Positions 17,062 through 24,558 of a stretch of 64,000 nt of DNA are shown here, piece by piece (position 1 is the first letter of the stretch; each line of letters starts with the position of its first letter). The notes beneath the pieces are model-generated. The model was given only the letters and a program-made list of their open reading frames with translations, did no database searches and had not been told where the DNA came from. The DNA lies in contig OY970377.1 of assembly GCA_963718775.1 (NCBI GenBank), positions 186,001 through 250,000 on the forward strand, written 5' to 3'. Source of the DNA: VRUE01 sp963718775. Lineage in GTDB: Bacteria > Actinomycetota > Thermoleophilia > Solirubrobacterales > 70-9. The translations under genes and the position numbers were made by a program.

Positions 17062-17921
17062 CTACTTCAGCTTGTAGGCACGGATGCGGTCTTTGTGCGT
17101 GTCTTCGTCACGGGCGTAGAGGCCGTGGGCCAAGGCCTGGACGAGGGCCATCAAGGCCGTGTTGGAACGGGCGAAGGAGGGGCTGTTCGACGAGTAGTAG
17201 AGGGTCAGCTCGGCATGCTCGCCGACCTCTGACATCGAGGCGTCGGAGATCGCCAGCGTGCGGGCGTTGCGGTGCAGGGCCAGCTTCATCGCCCGCAGCA
17301 GCAGCGGATGAGCGCGGCCCGAGGAGAGGACGATGACCAGGGTCTCGTCGTCGATCCGCCCCAGGCGCTGCAGTGACTCGCCGCCGGTGCTGGCGACGAT
17401 CTCGGCGCGGATGTCGAGCAGGCTGAGGGTGTGACGCAGGTAGCTGGCGAAGAAGGCCATCTGGTCGACGCCGACGATCACCACGCGCTGCGACTCGGCA
17501 AGCGCGGCGACGGCGCCGTCGACCTGCTCACGGGTCAGCTTGCGAGCGGTTTCCTCGAGGTTGGCGTAGTCGGCGCCGAGCGAGCCCTCCAGCTCGGAGT
17601 GGTCGAAGGAGAAGAGCGCACCGGCACTGGCGCTGCCGCCACCGTCGGGGCGGCGCCGGCGCTCCGGTACTCCTCGATCGCCGCCTGCTGAAGCTCGGGA
17701 TAGCCCTCGAAGCCGAGGGCCTGGGAGAAGCGCACCACCGTCGATGACGAGGTGCTCGCTCTCCTGGCCAGCTCCTCGGCGGTGAGGAAGGCCGCCTCGT
17801 CGAGGTGATCGACGATGTAGCGGGCGACGTCTTTCTGCGAGCGCGAGAACTCGTCGAAGCGCTCCTGGATGTACTCGGAAAGGCTCTTGAGCTGGGGGGA
17901 TTTAGTCGCTGTCTTGGTCAC
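17062..17921 (-). CDS. RpiR-type transcriptional regulator (HTH plus SIS), frame interrupted
   Basis: The N-terminal HTH_6 domain is clear: FSRSQKDVARYIVDHLDEAA, LTAEELARRASTSSSTVVRF, SQALGFEGYPELQQA. The C-terminal SIS sugar-phosphate-binding domain is in a second frame (LTREQVDGAVAALAESQRVV, LVIVLSSGRAHPLLLRAMKL). The frames meet near 17640; one base restores a protein of about 286 aa, the usual RpiR size. The GTG at 17921 is preferred over the upstream ATG at 18026, because the upstream codons overlap an inverted repeat and look unlike coding sequence. Such regulators usually respond to phosphosugars; no sugar operon is adjacent, so the target is unknown. Confidence 0.75.
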
Positions 17922-17975
17922 GGCGTCCAATTCGTCGAACCGTCCCCTTTCCCTTCCGCCAAACCGGAAACCACC

Positions 17976-18023
17976 GCCGACGGGCCTGAAAGTCGACATA
18001 TCGACCGCTTTCAGCCCGTCGGC
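17976..18023. repeat. Inverted repeat upstream of the RpiR-type regulator
   Basis: Arms GCCGACGGGCCTGAAAG (17976-17992) and CTTTCAGCCCGTCGGC (18008-18023) pair with a single bulged base. Around the centre is a further 5-bp pair GTCGA/TCGAC with a CATA loop. It lies in the roughly 130-bp gap between two divergent genes and could be an operator or a member of the variable-arm palindrome set; unlike those it is not perfectly paired. Confidence 0.45.
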
Positions 18024-18052
18024 CACCAGATTCTGGTTGGATGGGCGCTGCG

Positions 18053-18437
18053 ATGACGCTCGAGCAGGCGCTGCGCCTCACCAACCGCAACATGATCGTC
18101 TTCGACCTGGTTCTCGGCAGCTGCCGCGATCCTCGCCCCGGCAGCGACGCTGAAGGTGCTCGGACACGAGCACCCCTCGCCCGACGCCGAACATCTCTTC
18201 CGCCGCTGCGGCCCGATCTGGCTCACCTTCGCCGCCGCCCACCTGATCGCCGACCGGCGCGGCGAGCAGCGCGACTGGTGGGCGCTGGCCTGGCTGCGCG
18301 GGACCGAGATCGCCACCGATGCGCTCTGGGCGGAGTCGGCGGCCGTCAGCCGCCCCGGCGCCAAGCTCGGCCTGCGCCTGGCGAGCGTCTCCAACGTGGC
18401 GATGGCCGCCGGCTTCGCCTGGCTCTCGCGGCGGTAG
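18053..18437 (+). CDS. Small membrane protein of unknown function, frame interrupted
   Basis: ATG at 18053 starts MTLEQALRLTNRNMIVFDLV. After about residue 22 the coding moves to another frame (AAILAPAATLKVLGHEHP, then CGPIWLTFAAAHLIAD and ALAWLRGTEIATDALWAES). One extra base near 18117 explains this. The repaired product is about 127 aa with three or four hydrophobic stretches, ending VSNVAMAAGFAWLSRR. It precedes three further small plus-strand genes with tiny gaps, so it may be the first gene of an operon. I do not recognise the family. Confidence 0.5.
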
Positions 18438-18441
18438 CTCG

Positions 18442-18774
18442 ATGGGCGGCCTCGCCGGGCTGCCCGACAAACGCTGGAGCCTGCGCGGCCTGACCGAAGA
18501 GGGCGACGAGGCCTGGCTGATCCGCGGCATCTCACGCAAGCTCTACCGCTGCCCCTCCTGCCACGGTGAGATCGAGATCGGCAGCGAGCACGTCGTCGTC
18601 CAGTACGTCTTCCGCCTCGGCGGCACCGAACACCATCACTGGCACCGTCGCTGCGCCGAAGAGCGGCTGGTCCCCGAGCTGCGCGAGGCGCGGCGGGTAC
18701 CGGCCGGCGAGTCGGCGCAGTCGAAGCTCGAGCAGCGCGGCCGCTACCCCTCCGGCCGCCGCCGCCACCGCTGA
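18442..18774 (+). CDS. Small putative zinc-binding protein, hypothetical
   Basis: 110 aa. It contains YRCPSCHGEIEIGSEHVVVQ followed by EHHHWHRRCAEERL, i.e. CxxC with a later His-rich HxxC, a plausible zinc site. The N-terminus (MGGLAGLPDKRWSLRGLTEE) is basic and the C-terminus is Arg/Ser-rich (GRYPSGRRRHR). It starts 4 bp after the preceding stop and ends 1 bp before the next start, so it is in the same operon. The function is unknown. Confidence 0.6.
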   Translation: MGGLAGLPDKRWSLRGLTEEGDEAWLIRGISRKLYRCPSCHGEIEIGSEHVVVQYVFRLGGTEHHHWHRRCAEERLVPELREARRVPAGESAQSKLEQRGRYPSGRRRHR

Positions 18775-18775
18775 C

Positions 18776-19517
18776 GTGAGCCGCCGCGCCGAGCTCGTCT
18801 CGATCTACGCGCGGATCGGCCGCACCTACGTCAGGTGGGCGCCCTCGCTGCTGCTGCTGGCGCTGATCGTCTTCGTCCCGCTCGGGCTGATCCACGCGCT
18901 CACGGTCGACGCCGAAATCGGCTCCTTCGACGTATCGACGGGCTTGAGGTTCGCCGCCGCGGTCGGGGCGGTGCTCGCCCTCGCCGCCACCGGCCTGATC
19001 GGCGAGGTCTTCTACACCGGCGCGGTGGCGATCTCGCTCACCCACCCCCACGACGGCAAGCCGCCGTCGCTGCGCGAAATCGCCGGCATGGTCAACTACG
19101 GCCCGCTGATCGCGATCGACCTGCTCTACGGCGCGATGGTCGCGGTCGGCCTGATCGTCCTCTTCGTCCCCGGCGTGCTCGTCTTCGTCTGGCTCGGGCT
19201 GGCGGCGCCGGTGGTCGAGATCGAGCACCGCGGCGATCCGCGCCGCCTTCCGGCGCAGCGTGCAGCTGGTGCGCGGCAAGTTCCTGCTCGTCGCCGCGGT
19301 GCTGATCCCGATCGAGATCGTCGGCGACGCCCTGACCGAACTCGCCACCGAGCTCGCCCACGACGCCTTCGGCGGCTCGCTGGTCGCCGAGTGGTTCGCC
19401 GACGTGCTCACCAACGTCGCCTTCACGCCGTTCTACGCCGTCGCCGCGGTGCTGCTCACCGTCGACCTGATCCGCAAGAAGGGCGGCGGGGCCGAACTAC
19501 ACTCGAAGCCGACCTGA
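18776..19517 (+). CDS. Multi-pass membrane protein, frame interrupted
   Basis: GTG at 18776 starts SRRAELVSIYARIGRTYVRW. There are hydrophobic segments at APSLLLLALIVFVPLGLIHA, FAAAVGAVLALAATGLIGEV and LLYGAMVAVGLIVLFVPGVL. After about residue 150 (VVEIEHRG) the frame shifts near 19235-19250. The continuation is AFRRSVQLVRGKFLLVAAVL, with a last TM segment VAFTPFYAVAAVLLTVDLIR. Repaired length is about 246 aa with five or six TM segments. The stop overlaps the next gene's ATG as TGATG. The family is not recognised. Confidence 0.55.
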
Positions 19518-20383
19518 TGAGCACGGCCTCGATCGTCACCAACTTCTGGGACCAACTGGTCGAACATGACGAGCAGGGCCTCTTCCTCGTCTTCGCCGGC
19601 TTCGTCCTCTCCTTCGCGTTCATCCGCATGAGCACGCGGCTGATGCGCAGCCCAAGGGTGCCATGGTGGCCCGGCAGCGTGGTCAGCGAGAGCGGCGTGC
19701 ACCTGCACCACCTCGTCTTCGGCATCGTCACGATGATGGCTGCCGGGACGCTCGGCTTCGCCTCGCTCGGCGCCAGCCCCTGGACGGAGATCTGCGCCTT
19801 TCTCTTCGGCGTCGGCGCCGGCCTGACGATCGACGAGTTCGCCCTCTGGGTCTACCTCGACGACGTCTACTGGGCCGAGGAGGGACGCAGCTCGATCGAC
19901 GCCACGGTGCTCGCCGCCGGCGGCATGGGCCTGCTGCTGCTCGGCTTCACCCCGTTCGACTTCGACACCAGCTCCCCGGCTGAGGTCGCCGGCAGCATCC
20001 TCGCCGCCCTGATCGTCTTCGGCACGGTCGCGGTCTGCTTCGCCAAGCAGCGCCTGATCCATGGCTGGGTCGGCTTCTTCTTCCTGCCGATCGCGATCTA
20101 CGGCGCCTCTCGCCTCGGCAAGCCGGGCTCGGCCTGGGCCCGCCGTCGCTACGGCGAGCGCAACCCCGGCAAGCAGGAGCGCGCCGAAGAGCGCTTCCCG
20201 GCCGATCGCCGTACCGAGCGGATGAAGAACGCCTTCCGCGACATCGTCGGCGGCAAGCCCAGCGAGGGCGTTGCCGCTGCCGGGGAAGAGGCGATCGCGG
20301 CGACGCGTGAGGCAGCCGAAGAAATGCGGCACAAGGCCGAAGAAGTGACCCACATCGAACGATCCAAATCGGATCGGCCTTAG
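19517..20383 (+). CDS. Integral membrane protein with C-terminal charged tail
   Basis: 288 aa. About six hydrophobic segments occupy residues 20-210 (for example GLFLVFAGFVLSFAFI, LHHLVFGIVTMMAAGTLGFA, ATVLAAGGMGLLLLGFTPF). A conserved-looking HLHHLVFG motif precedes the second TM, and GLTIDEFALWVYLDDVYW contains acidic residues facing a membrane boundary. The last 80 residues are charged and helical (EEAIAATREAAEEMRHKAEE). It overlaps the preceding gene by one base. I recognise it only as a recurrent actinobacterial hypothetical membrane protein. Confidence 0.65.
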   Translation: MSTASIVTNFWDQLVEHDEQGLFLVFAGFVLSFAFIRMSTRLMRSPRVPWWPGSVVSESGVHLHHLVFGIVTMMAAGTLGFASLGASPWTEICAFLFGVGAGLTIDEFALWVYLDDVYWAEEGRSSIDATVLAAGGMGLLLLGFTPFDFDTSSPAEVAGSILAALIVFGTVAVCFAKQRLIHGWVGFFFLPIAIYGASRLGKPGSAWARRRYGERNPGKQERAEERFPADRRTERMKNAFRDIVGGKPSEGVAAAGEEAIAATREAAEEMRHKAEEVTHIERSKSDRP

Positions 20384-20394
20384 CCGGGCTCACC

Positions 20395-20781
20395 TCACTT
20401 CGGCGAGATCTGCTGGCCCGGCCAGAAGGGCCACTCCTCGAATTCGCGGCAGCGCCCGTCGGCGGCGAAACGCAGGACCCAGAGGTCGCGGTACTGGAGT
20501 CGTTCGGGACCGCCGTAGCGGACCTCGAGCCTGACCACGGCCGTCTCGCCGTCGACAGCGAGGATCTCGTGCGCCATCGTGAACTCCTCGTCGGGCCCAT
20601 TTCGCTCTCGCTCCCACAGAGCGCCGATCTCAGCCAGGCCGGTGGCTGCCTCCTGGTAGGGAGACATCCGGTAGGTGGCGTCCTCCTCAAACAGCTCAGC
20701 CAGGCCATCCACACCGGCATCGCGCCAGGCGCGCTCGTAACCCGCGACCCAGGACTCGACTCGATCACGGCCGACCGCCAC
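20395..20781 (-). CDS. SnoaL/NTF2-like fold protein
   Basis: 128 aa. The sequence VESWVAGYERAWRDAGVDGL, then ELFEEDATYRMSPYQEAATG and WERERNGPDEEFTMAHEIL, matches the cone-shaped NTF2-like fold. In that fold the first helix and YRxSP loop shape a pocket. Members are small-molecule binding proteins, isomerases or enzyme-associated domains; the substrate here is unknown. The GTG at 20781 is preferred over the GTG at 20805, because GGGAG lies 7 bases upstream and this start falls just after the kinase stop. It is downstream of and probably co-transcribed with the kinase. Confidence 0.7.
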   Translation of the reverse strand: MAVGRDRVESWVAGYERAWRDAGVDGLAELFEEDATYRMSPYQEAATGLAEIGALWERERNGPDEEFTMAHEILAVDGETAVVRLEVRYGGPERLQYRDLWVLRFAADGRCREFEEWPFWPGQQISPK

Positions 20782-20783
20782 CG

Positions 20784-22379
20784 CTACTCCCGGTTGGCGC
20801 TGCACTGTTCGAGGCCGATGGCGCGGGCCAAGTCGTAGCGCTCCCCGGCCTCTTCGTCGCGGCGTTCGCGGGCGGCCAGATAGGCCGCGGCATCGCCCGC
20901 CTCAGCGGCCTCCATCGCCTGTCGGTCATACGCCTTGACGCGTTCCTGCGCCTTGACGTACTGCCCGAACTCGCTGCGCAGGCTCGCAGGTGGATCCAGC
21001 GCGTTGAATCTGCGCACGGCGAGGGTCGAAATACCCGCAAGAATTCGCGAATAGGCGACATCGGGCGTCGTCTCCCCTTCGGGGAAGTCGCTACGGGTCG
21101 CCAGGTAGGTCACTTTGCTGTCGGTGCATATCGCGTCTGCCTTGGCGATCAGCTCGGCGCCGCTGAGGGTCTTTGGGGCCGGCTTTGGGTTCGAGGTTGG
21201 GCTTGACTTGGCAGGGCTGGTCTTGGCGCCATCCGCAGCAGCGTCAGAGTCCGGCTCCCCCCCGCCACTCGCGAGTACCGCCACGGCGACGGCCGCCACC
21301 ACGGCGAGCACGCCGCCGACGGCGGCGAGGCGACGGCGTCCGCTGGTCCGGTGCTCTGAGGCGGCTGGCGGGCTGGCGGGCGCCGCCGACCCCTCAGTCA
21401 GGTGGTTAGTCGCCGTCGTCGGCGGCGCCTGGGTTTGCTCCGCCTCGTCCACCGAGATCGTCTCGGTCGTCCGCGTCGCCGCCGCACCGGTCGCGACAGT
21501 GCGCTCCGGCAACGCCGGCTGCTCGCCGCGCAACGCTGCCTGAGCGGCGCGGCCGAGGTCTCCTGCCGACGGATAGCGATCACCCGGGCTCTTCGACATC
21601 GCCCGAATCACCACGTCGTCGAGCGCCATCGAGACCTCCGGCACGTACAGCGACGGCGCCGGTGGTGGGTCGTTGAGGTGGGCGAAGAGGCGTGCCGCGT
21701 CGCCGTCCTTGGGAAAGGGCACCTCGCCGACCAGCAGCTTGAAGAGCAGGCAGCCGAGCGCGTAGACGTCTGCATGGGCGTCGATCGCGCCGCCGGAGAT
21801 CTGCTCGGGGGCGACGTAGTCGAGCGTGCCGACGAAACGACCTGTCTGGGTCAGCCCGGACTCGGTGGCGACGTTGCGGGCGACGCCGAAATCGGTGATG
21901 TAGGCGTGCTCGGCGCCCTCCTCACCCGCAAGTAGGACGTTGGCCGGCTTGACGTCGCGATGGACCAGACCAGCGGCGTGGATCGCGTCGAGGCCGTTGC
22001 CGATCTGGGCGACCAGCTCGACCGCGGCGGCTGGTTCGAGTCGCCGCTCCCGGGCGAGCCGCTTGGCAAGGTCGGCGCCGGCGACGTAGCGCATCGCGAT
22101 GAAGGGCACGCCGTTCTCCTCGCCAGCGGCGTAGATCGGCACCACGTTGGGATGCTCGATCGAGGCCGCGATCCTCGACTCCTCGGCAAAGCGCCGGGCA
22201 AAGACCTCGTCGGCGGCGGCCTCGGGCGCGATCAGCTTCAGCGCGACGCGGCGCTCGAGGCCCGGCTCGACAGCCAGATACAGCACGCCCATGCCGCCGC
22301 GACCGAGTCTCTGCTCGATCCGGTAGCCGCCGAACTCGTCGCCAGCGGATAGCTCGATCCCGTGGCTCGGCGTCGCCAT
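20784..22379 (-). CDS. Receptor-type serine/threonine protein kinase (PknB-like)
   Basis: 531 aa. The N-terminal Hanks-type kinase has the Gly loop LGRGGMGVLYLA, catalytic VALKLI lysine, the HRDVKPANVLL catalytic loop, TDFGVAR and the APEQISGG activation-segment end. All key residues are intact. A Pro/Thr/Ser-rich juxtamembrane linker (about 300-345) leads to one TM helix (RRLAAVGGVLAVVAAVAVAV). The extracellular part contains a Lys/Pro-rich stretch and a helical domain (LIAKADAICTDSKVTYLATR to the end) in place of PASTA repeats. It would sense something outside the cell and phosphorylate cytoplasmic targets. It is divergent from a secreted-protein gene. Confidence 0.93.
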   Translation of the reverse strand: MATPSHGIELSAGDEFGGYRIEQRLGRGGMGVLYLAVEPGLERRVALKLIAPEAAADEVFARRFAEESRIAASIEHPNVVPIYAAGEENGVPFIAMRYVAGADLAKRLARERRLEPAAAVELVAQIGNGLDAIHAAGLVHRDVKPANVLLAGEEGAEHAYITDFGVARNVATESGLTQTGRFVGTLDYVAPEQISGGAIDAHADVYALGCLLFKLLVGEVPFPKDGDAARLFAHLNDPPPAPSLYVPEVSMALDDVVIRAMSKSPGDRYPSAGDLGRAAQAALRGEQPALPERTVATGAAATRTTETISVDEAEQTQAPPTTATNHLTEGSAAPASPPAASEHRTSGRRRLAAVGGVLAVVAAVAVAVLASGGGEPDSDAAADGAKTSPAKSSPTSNPKPAPKTLSGAELIAKADAICTDSKVTYLATRSDFPEGETTPDVAYSRILAGISTLAVRRFNALDPPASLRSEFGQYVKAQERVKAYDRQAMEAAEAGDAAAYLAARERRDEEAGERYDLARAIGLEQCSANRE

Positions 22380-22486
22380 GTCCCAACCCTAGGGCCTCGA
22401 GTTGACCGCTGTTAACACGACGCCAACGTCAATCGCCTGGATTAACCCGGGGCCAATCTGCGCAGATCTACACTGACGGTGGGATC

Positions 22487-23264
22487 ATGCGCCGCCTCGC
22501 CATCGCAGCCGTACTCGTCGTTGCCCTGCTGAGCGCTGCCGTCGCAGCGCAGGGTGAGATGTACCGCAAGGGGAATCTGCGCGTCACCTTCGACGGCCGC
22601 CTGCTTCCCCAGGCGCTGCCACGTGACCATCTGGCGCCGGTGACGGTTCATCTCGACGGAACGGTCGGCACCTTCGACGGCACCCGGCCTCCGCAGCTGC
22701 GCGAAATGTCAGTGGCGATGAACCGTGCCGGACGGATCTACACCGCCGGCCTGCCCACCTGCACGGCAGCGCAGCTCCAGCAGACCAGCAGCGAAGCCGC
22801 CCTCAACCTCTGTGGCGGCGCCTTGGTCGGCCACGGCCGCTTCGCCGCCAAGGTCGACTTCTCGGAAGCGCCGCTGATCCCCGCCCAGGGCAAGGTGCTC
22901 GTCTTCAACAGCAAGGCCGGAGGAAAGCCGGCAATGCTCCTGCACCTCTACGGGTCGACTCCAGTGCGGGCAGCCTTCGTCCTCCCCTTCAGGATCTCCC
23001 GCAACAGCAAGGGCGAGTTCGGCACCGTGTTCTCAACCAAGATCCCCGTGCTCGCCTCCGACCTCGGTTACGTCACCGACATCGAACTGACAATCGGTCG
23101 CACCTACAACTACGCCGGCAAGCGCCGCAGCTTCCTGAGCGCCAGCTGCGCCGCGCCCGACCGGCTTCCCCGGCGCGATCTACCAGCTGGCCAAAACCAC
23201 CTTCTCCTTCGCCGACGGGACACGGCTGACCAGCCGGCTGACCCGCGACTGCACTGTCCGCTAG
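22487..23264 (+). CDS. Secreted protein of unknown function, C-terminus shifted
   Basis: Signal peptide MRRLAIAAVLVVALLSAAVA, with cleavage expected near AAVAAQG. The mature part begins RKGNLRVTFDGRLLPQALPR and includes PVTVHLDGTVGTFDG, CTAAQLQQTSSEAALNLCGG and TDIELTIGRTYNYAGKRRS. Near 23155-23162 an extra C changes frame. Without it the protein ends APTGFPGAIYQLAKTTFSFA, then DGTRLTSRLTRDCTVR at TAG 23262-23264, about 258 aa. The Cys pairs suggest an extracytoplasmic fold. It is divergent from the kinase gene. The family is not recognised. Confidence 0.65.
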
Positions 23265-23287
23265 CGGCGTCCCGGCGTGCCCTCTAT

Positions 23288-23433
23288 GGGTGGCGGGTGT
23301 GCCTCTGCGGGAATTGATGTCGCACGCGAGCTTTGCTCGCTTAGCGACTATGTAGGTGCGCGGCTTCGCCGCGCGGACATCGGATTGCATTTCCGCCGCT
23401 TCGCGACATTCCGCAGAGGCACACCCGCCACCC
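23288..23433. repeat. Long palindromic element, copy A (23-bp perfect arms)
   Basis: Perfect 23-bp complementary arms at 23288-23310 and 23411-23433 (the left arm begins GGGTGGCGGGTGTGCCTC). The 100-nt interior holds two smaller hairpins (GCGAGCTTTGCTCGC and GCGCGGCTTCGCCGCGC). The interior block GCCGCTTCGCGACATT at 23395-23410, with CGGATTGCAT at 23381-23390, recurs in reverse orientation in copy B. No gene is visible in 23265-23641, so this noncoding gap between convergent genes consists essentially of copies A and B. Confidence 0.75.
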
Positions 23434-23465
23434 TTCGAAGCGCACCCAATCGGGCCTGTCGAGAG

Positions 23466-23607
23466 AGGAGCCCGGTTGCCCTCCAGGCGAATGTCGCGAA
23501 GCGGCCTATGCAATCCGGTTCCTGCGCGGCCGTAGGCCGCGCTCCTCATTCACCCCAAGCGCGCAGCGCCCGGGGTGTCAATTCGACTGGAGGGCAACCG
23601 GGCTCCT
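23466..23607. repeat. Long palindromic element, copy B (21-bp perfect arms)
   Basis: Perfect 21-bp complementary arms at 23466-23486 and 23587-23607 (the left arm begins AGGAGCCCGGTTGCCCTC). The arm sequence is unrelated to copy A. The interior carries AATGTCGCGAAGCGGC (23490-23505) and ATGCAATCCG (23508-23517), which are the reverse complement of blocks in copy A at the same distance from the arm. The internal hairpin GCGCGGCCGTAGGCCGCGC and a TCAATTC block near the far arm are also shared. The two copies are head to head, 32 bp apart. Confidence 0.75.
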
Positions 23608-23641
23608 CCCACAAACAGGTTGTGTGGATCAGTCGTCTAGC

Positions 23642-24028
23642 TCAGAGGCCGAGCCCCCCGACGCCGCGCTCGTCCCAGCCGAGGTGGTGAGCCAGCTCGT
23701 GGCGCAGGGTGCGCTCGACCTGCCTCGCCAGCAGCTCCCGGTCGTGGCCGAAGTCGCGTTCGAGCGTGTCGCGGTAGATCACGATCCGGTCCTCGTAGTA
23801 GTCGCGGGCGACCCCGTCGCCCTGGTAGAGCCCGTAGGCGTGGGCTTCGGCGCCACGATCGGAGACGACCACGGCGACGCTCTCCAGCAGCCGCTGGAAT
23901 TGCTCCGGCAGGGCATCGATCGCATCGGCGACCAACGCCTCGAACGCCTTTTGATCGTCGAGGTCCGCCACCACCACAGAGGATGACCTACGGCGACGTC
24001 CGCCTCGGGTCGTCGGCCCCGGCGACAT
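23642..24028 (-). CDS. Metallopeptidase-like protein of the minimal-zincin type
   Basis: 128 aa. The C-terminal HELAHHLGWDE is an HExxH zinc-protease motif followed at the right distance by an acidic residue. The upstream part (FEALVADAIDALPEQFQRLL, VAVVVSDRG, YEDRIVIYRDTLERDF) is typical of the small zincins often annotated as DUF1025/MtfA-related. It has no signal peptide, so it is likely cytoplasmic. The ATG at 24028 is chosen because GGAG lies 8 bases upstream; that site and the start are inside the hairpin at 24013-24047. Confidence 0.75.
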   Translation of the reverse strand: MSPGPTTRGGRRRRSSSVVVADLDDQKAFEALVADAIDALPEQFQRLLESVAVVVSDRGAEAHAYGLYQGDGVARDYYEDRIVIYRDTLERDFGHDRELLARQVERTLRHELAHHLGWDERGVGGLGL

Positions 24029-24047
24029 CAGTCGTCTCCGGGGCCGA
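24013..24047 (-). promoter_or_regulatory. Hairpin enclosing the start of the zincin gene
   Basis: Perfect 10-bp arms TCGGCCCCGG (24013-24022) and CCGGGGCCGA (24038-24047) with a 15-nt loop. On the minus strand the ATG (24026-24028) lies in the loop and the GGAG ribosome binding site at its edge. It can serve as the terminator of the upstream lipoprotein gene, as a translation-limiting structure, or both. Confidence 0.4.
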
Positions 24048-24059
24048 GCCTCGCTCAGC

Positions 24060-24467
24060 TCAGTTGCCGTATTTCTGCACCTGATCTTCGGCTTCTTCGA
24101 TCGCCCGTTCGGCCTCTTCCTTGCCCTTTTCGATCCCTTTCTGAGCTTCCGCCTTGCCCTTTTCGATGCCCTTCTGAGCTTCTTCCTGGGCATTTTCGAC
24201 GCCCTGCGTGGCCTTGCCCTTGCTCTTTTCGGCGCCTTCCTTGGCCGCTTCTTCGGCTTCGCTGAAGCCCTTCTTGACTTCTTCTCCGGCCTTTTCGACG
24301 CCCTGCTTGGCTTCTTCGGCGCCGCGTTCGATCCCTTCTTGGGCCTCCGAGGAGCCACTGTCGCTATCGCTGCCGCAGCCGGCCGCGCCAATGCCGACGA
24401 CACCGATCGCCAGGATCAGCGGCAGCCTCCAAGCCCGTTTCCGCCACCTCAAGTCTCCTGCTGACAC
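24060..24467 (-). CDS. Lipoprotein with long charged helical repeat region
   Basis: 135 aa. A signal peptide with lipobox (RLPLILAIGVVGIGAAGC) places it on the outer face of the cytoplasmic membrane. The rest is an uninterrupted amphipathic helix of Glu/Lys/Ala repeats (QEEAQKGIEKGK, AEAQKGIEKGKEEAERAIEE), comparable to apolipoprotein- or LEA-like proteins. The GTG at 24467 is chosen for its AGGAG ribosome binding site 6 bases upstream. It precedes the zincin gene by 31 bp on the same strand. The function is unknown. Confidence 0.7.
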   Translation of the reverse strand: MSAGDLRWRKRAWRLPLILAIGVVGIGAAGCGSDSDSGSSEAQEGIERGAEEAKQGVEKAGEEVKKGFSEAEEAAKEGAEKSKGKATQGVENAQEEAQKGIEKGKAEAQKGIEKGKEEAERAIEEAEDQVQKYGN

Positions 24468-24558
24468 ATTCGCTCCTCTCTCGTGACCAATGGGAGGCGA
24501 TCTTTGCACTGCCGGCGGCGCTCGGCTAGTCGCGGCTCGGTTGGCTTAGGGTGCCGCC

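Noticed and set aside
18566..20383. A single 605-residue reading frame spanning the zinc-ribbon gene, a membrane protein and the next membrane protein
   Set aside because: The middle section is an Arg-rich out-of-frame translation; the true second half of the first membrane protein is in another frame and the second protein has its own ATG at 19517.
23265..23641. CRISPR array in the repeat-rich gap
   Set aside because: There are two inverted-repeat elements, not short direct repeats with regular spacers. No Cas genes are present and no CRISPR array was seen anywhere in the window.
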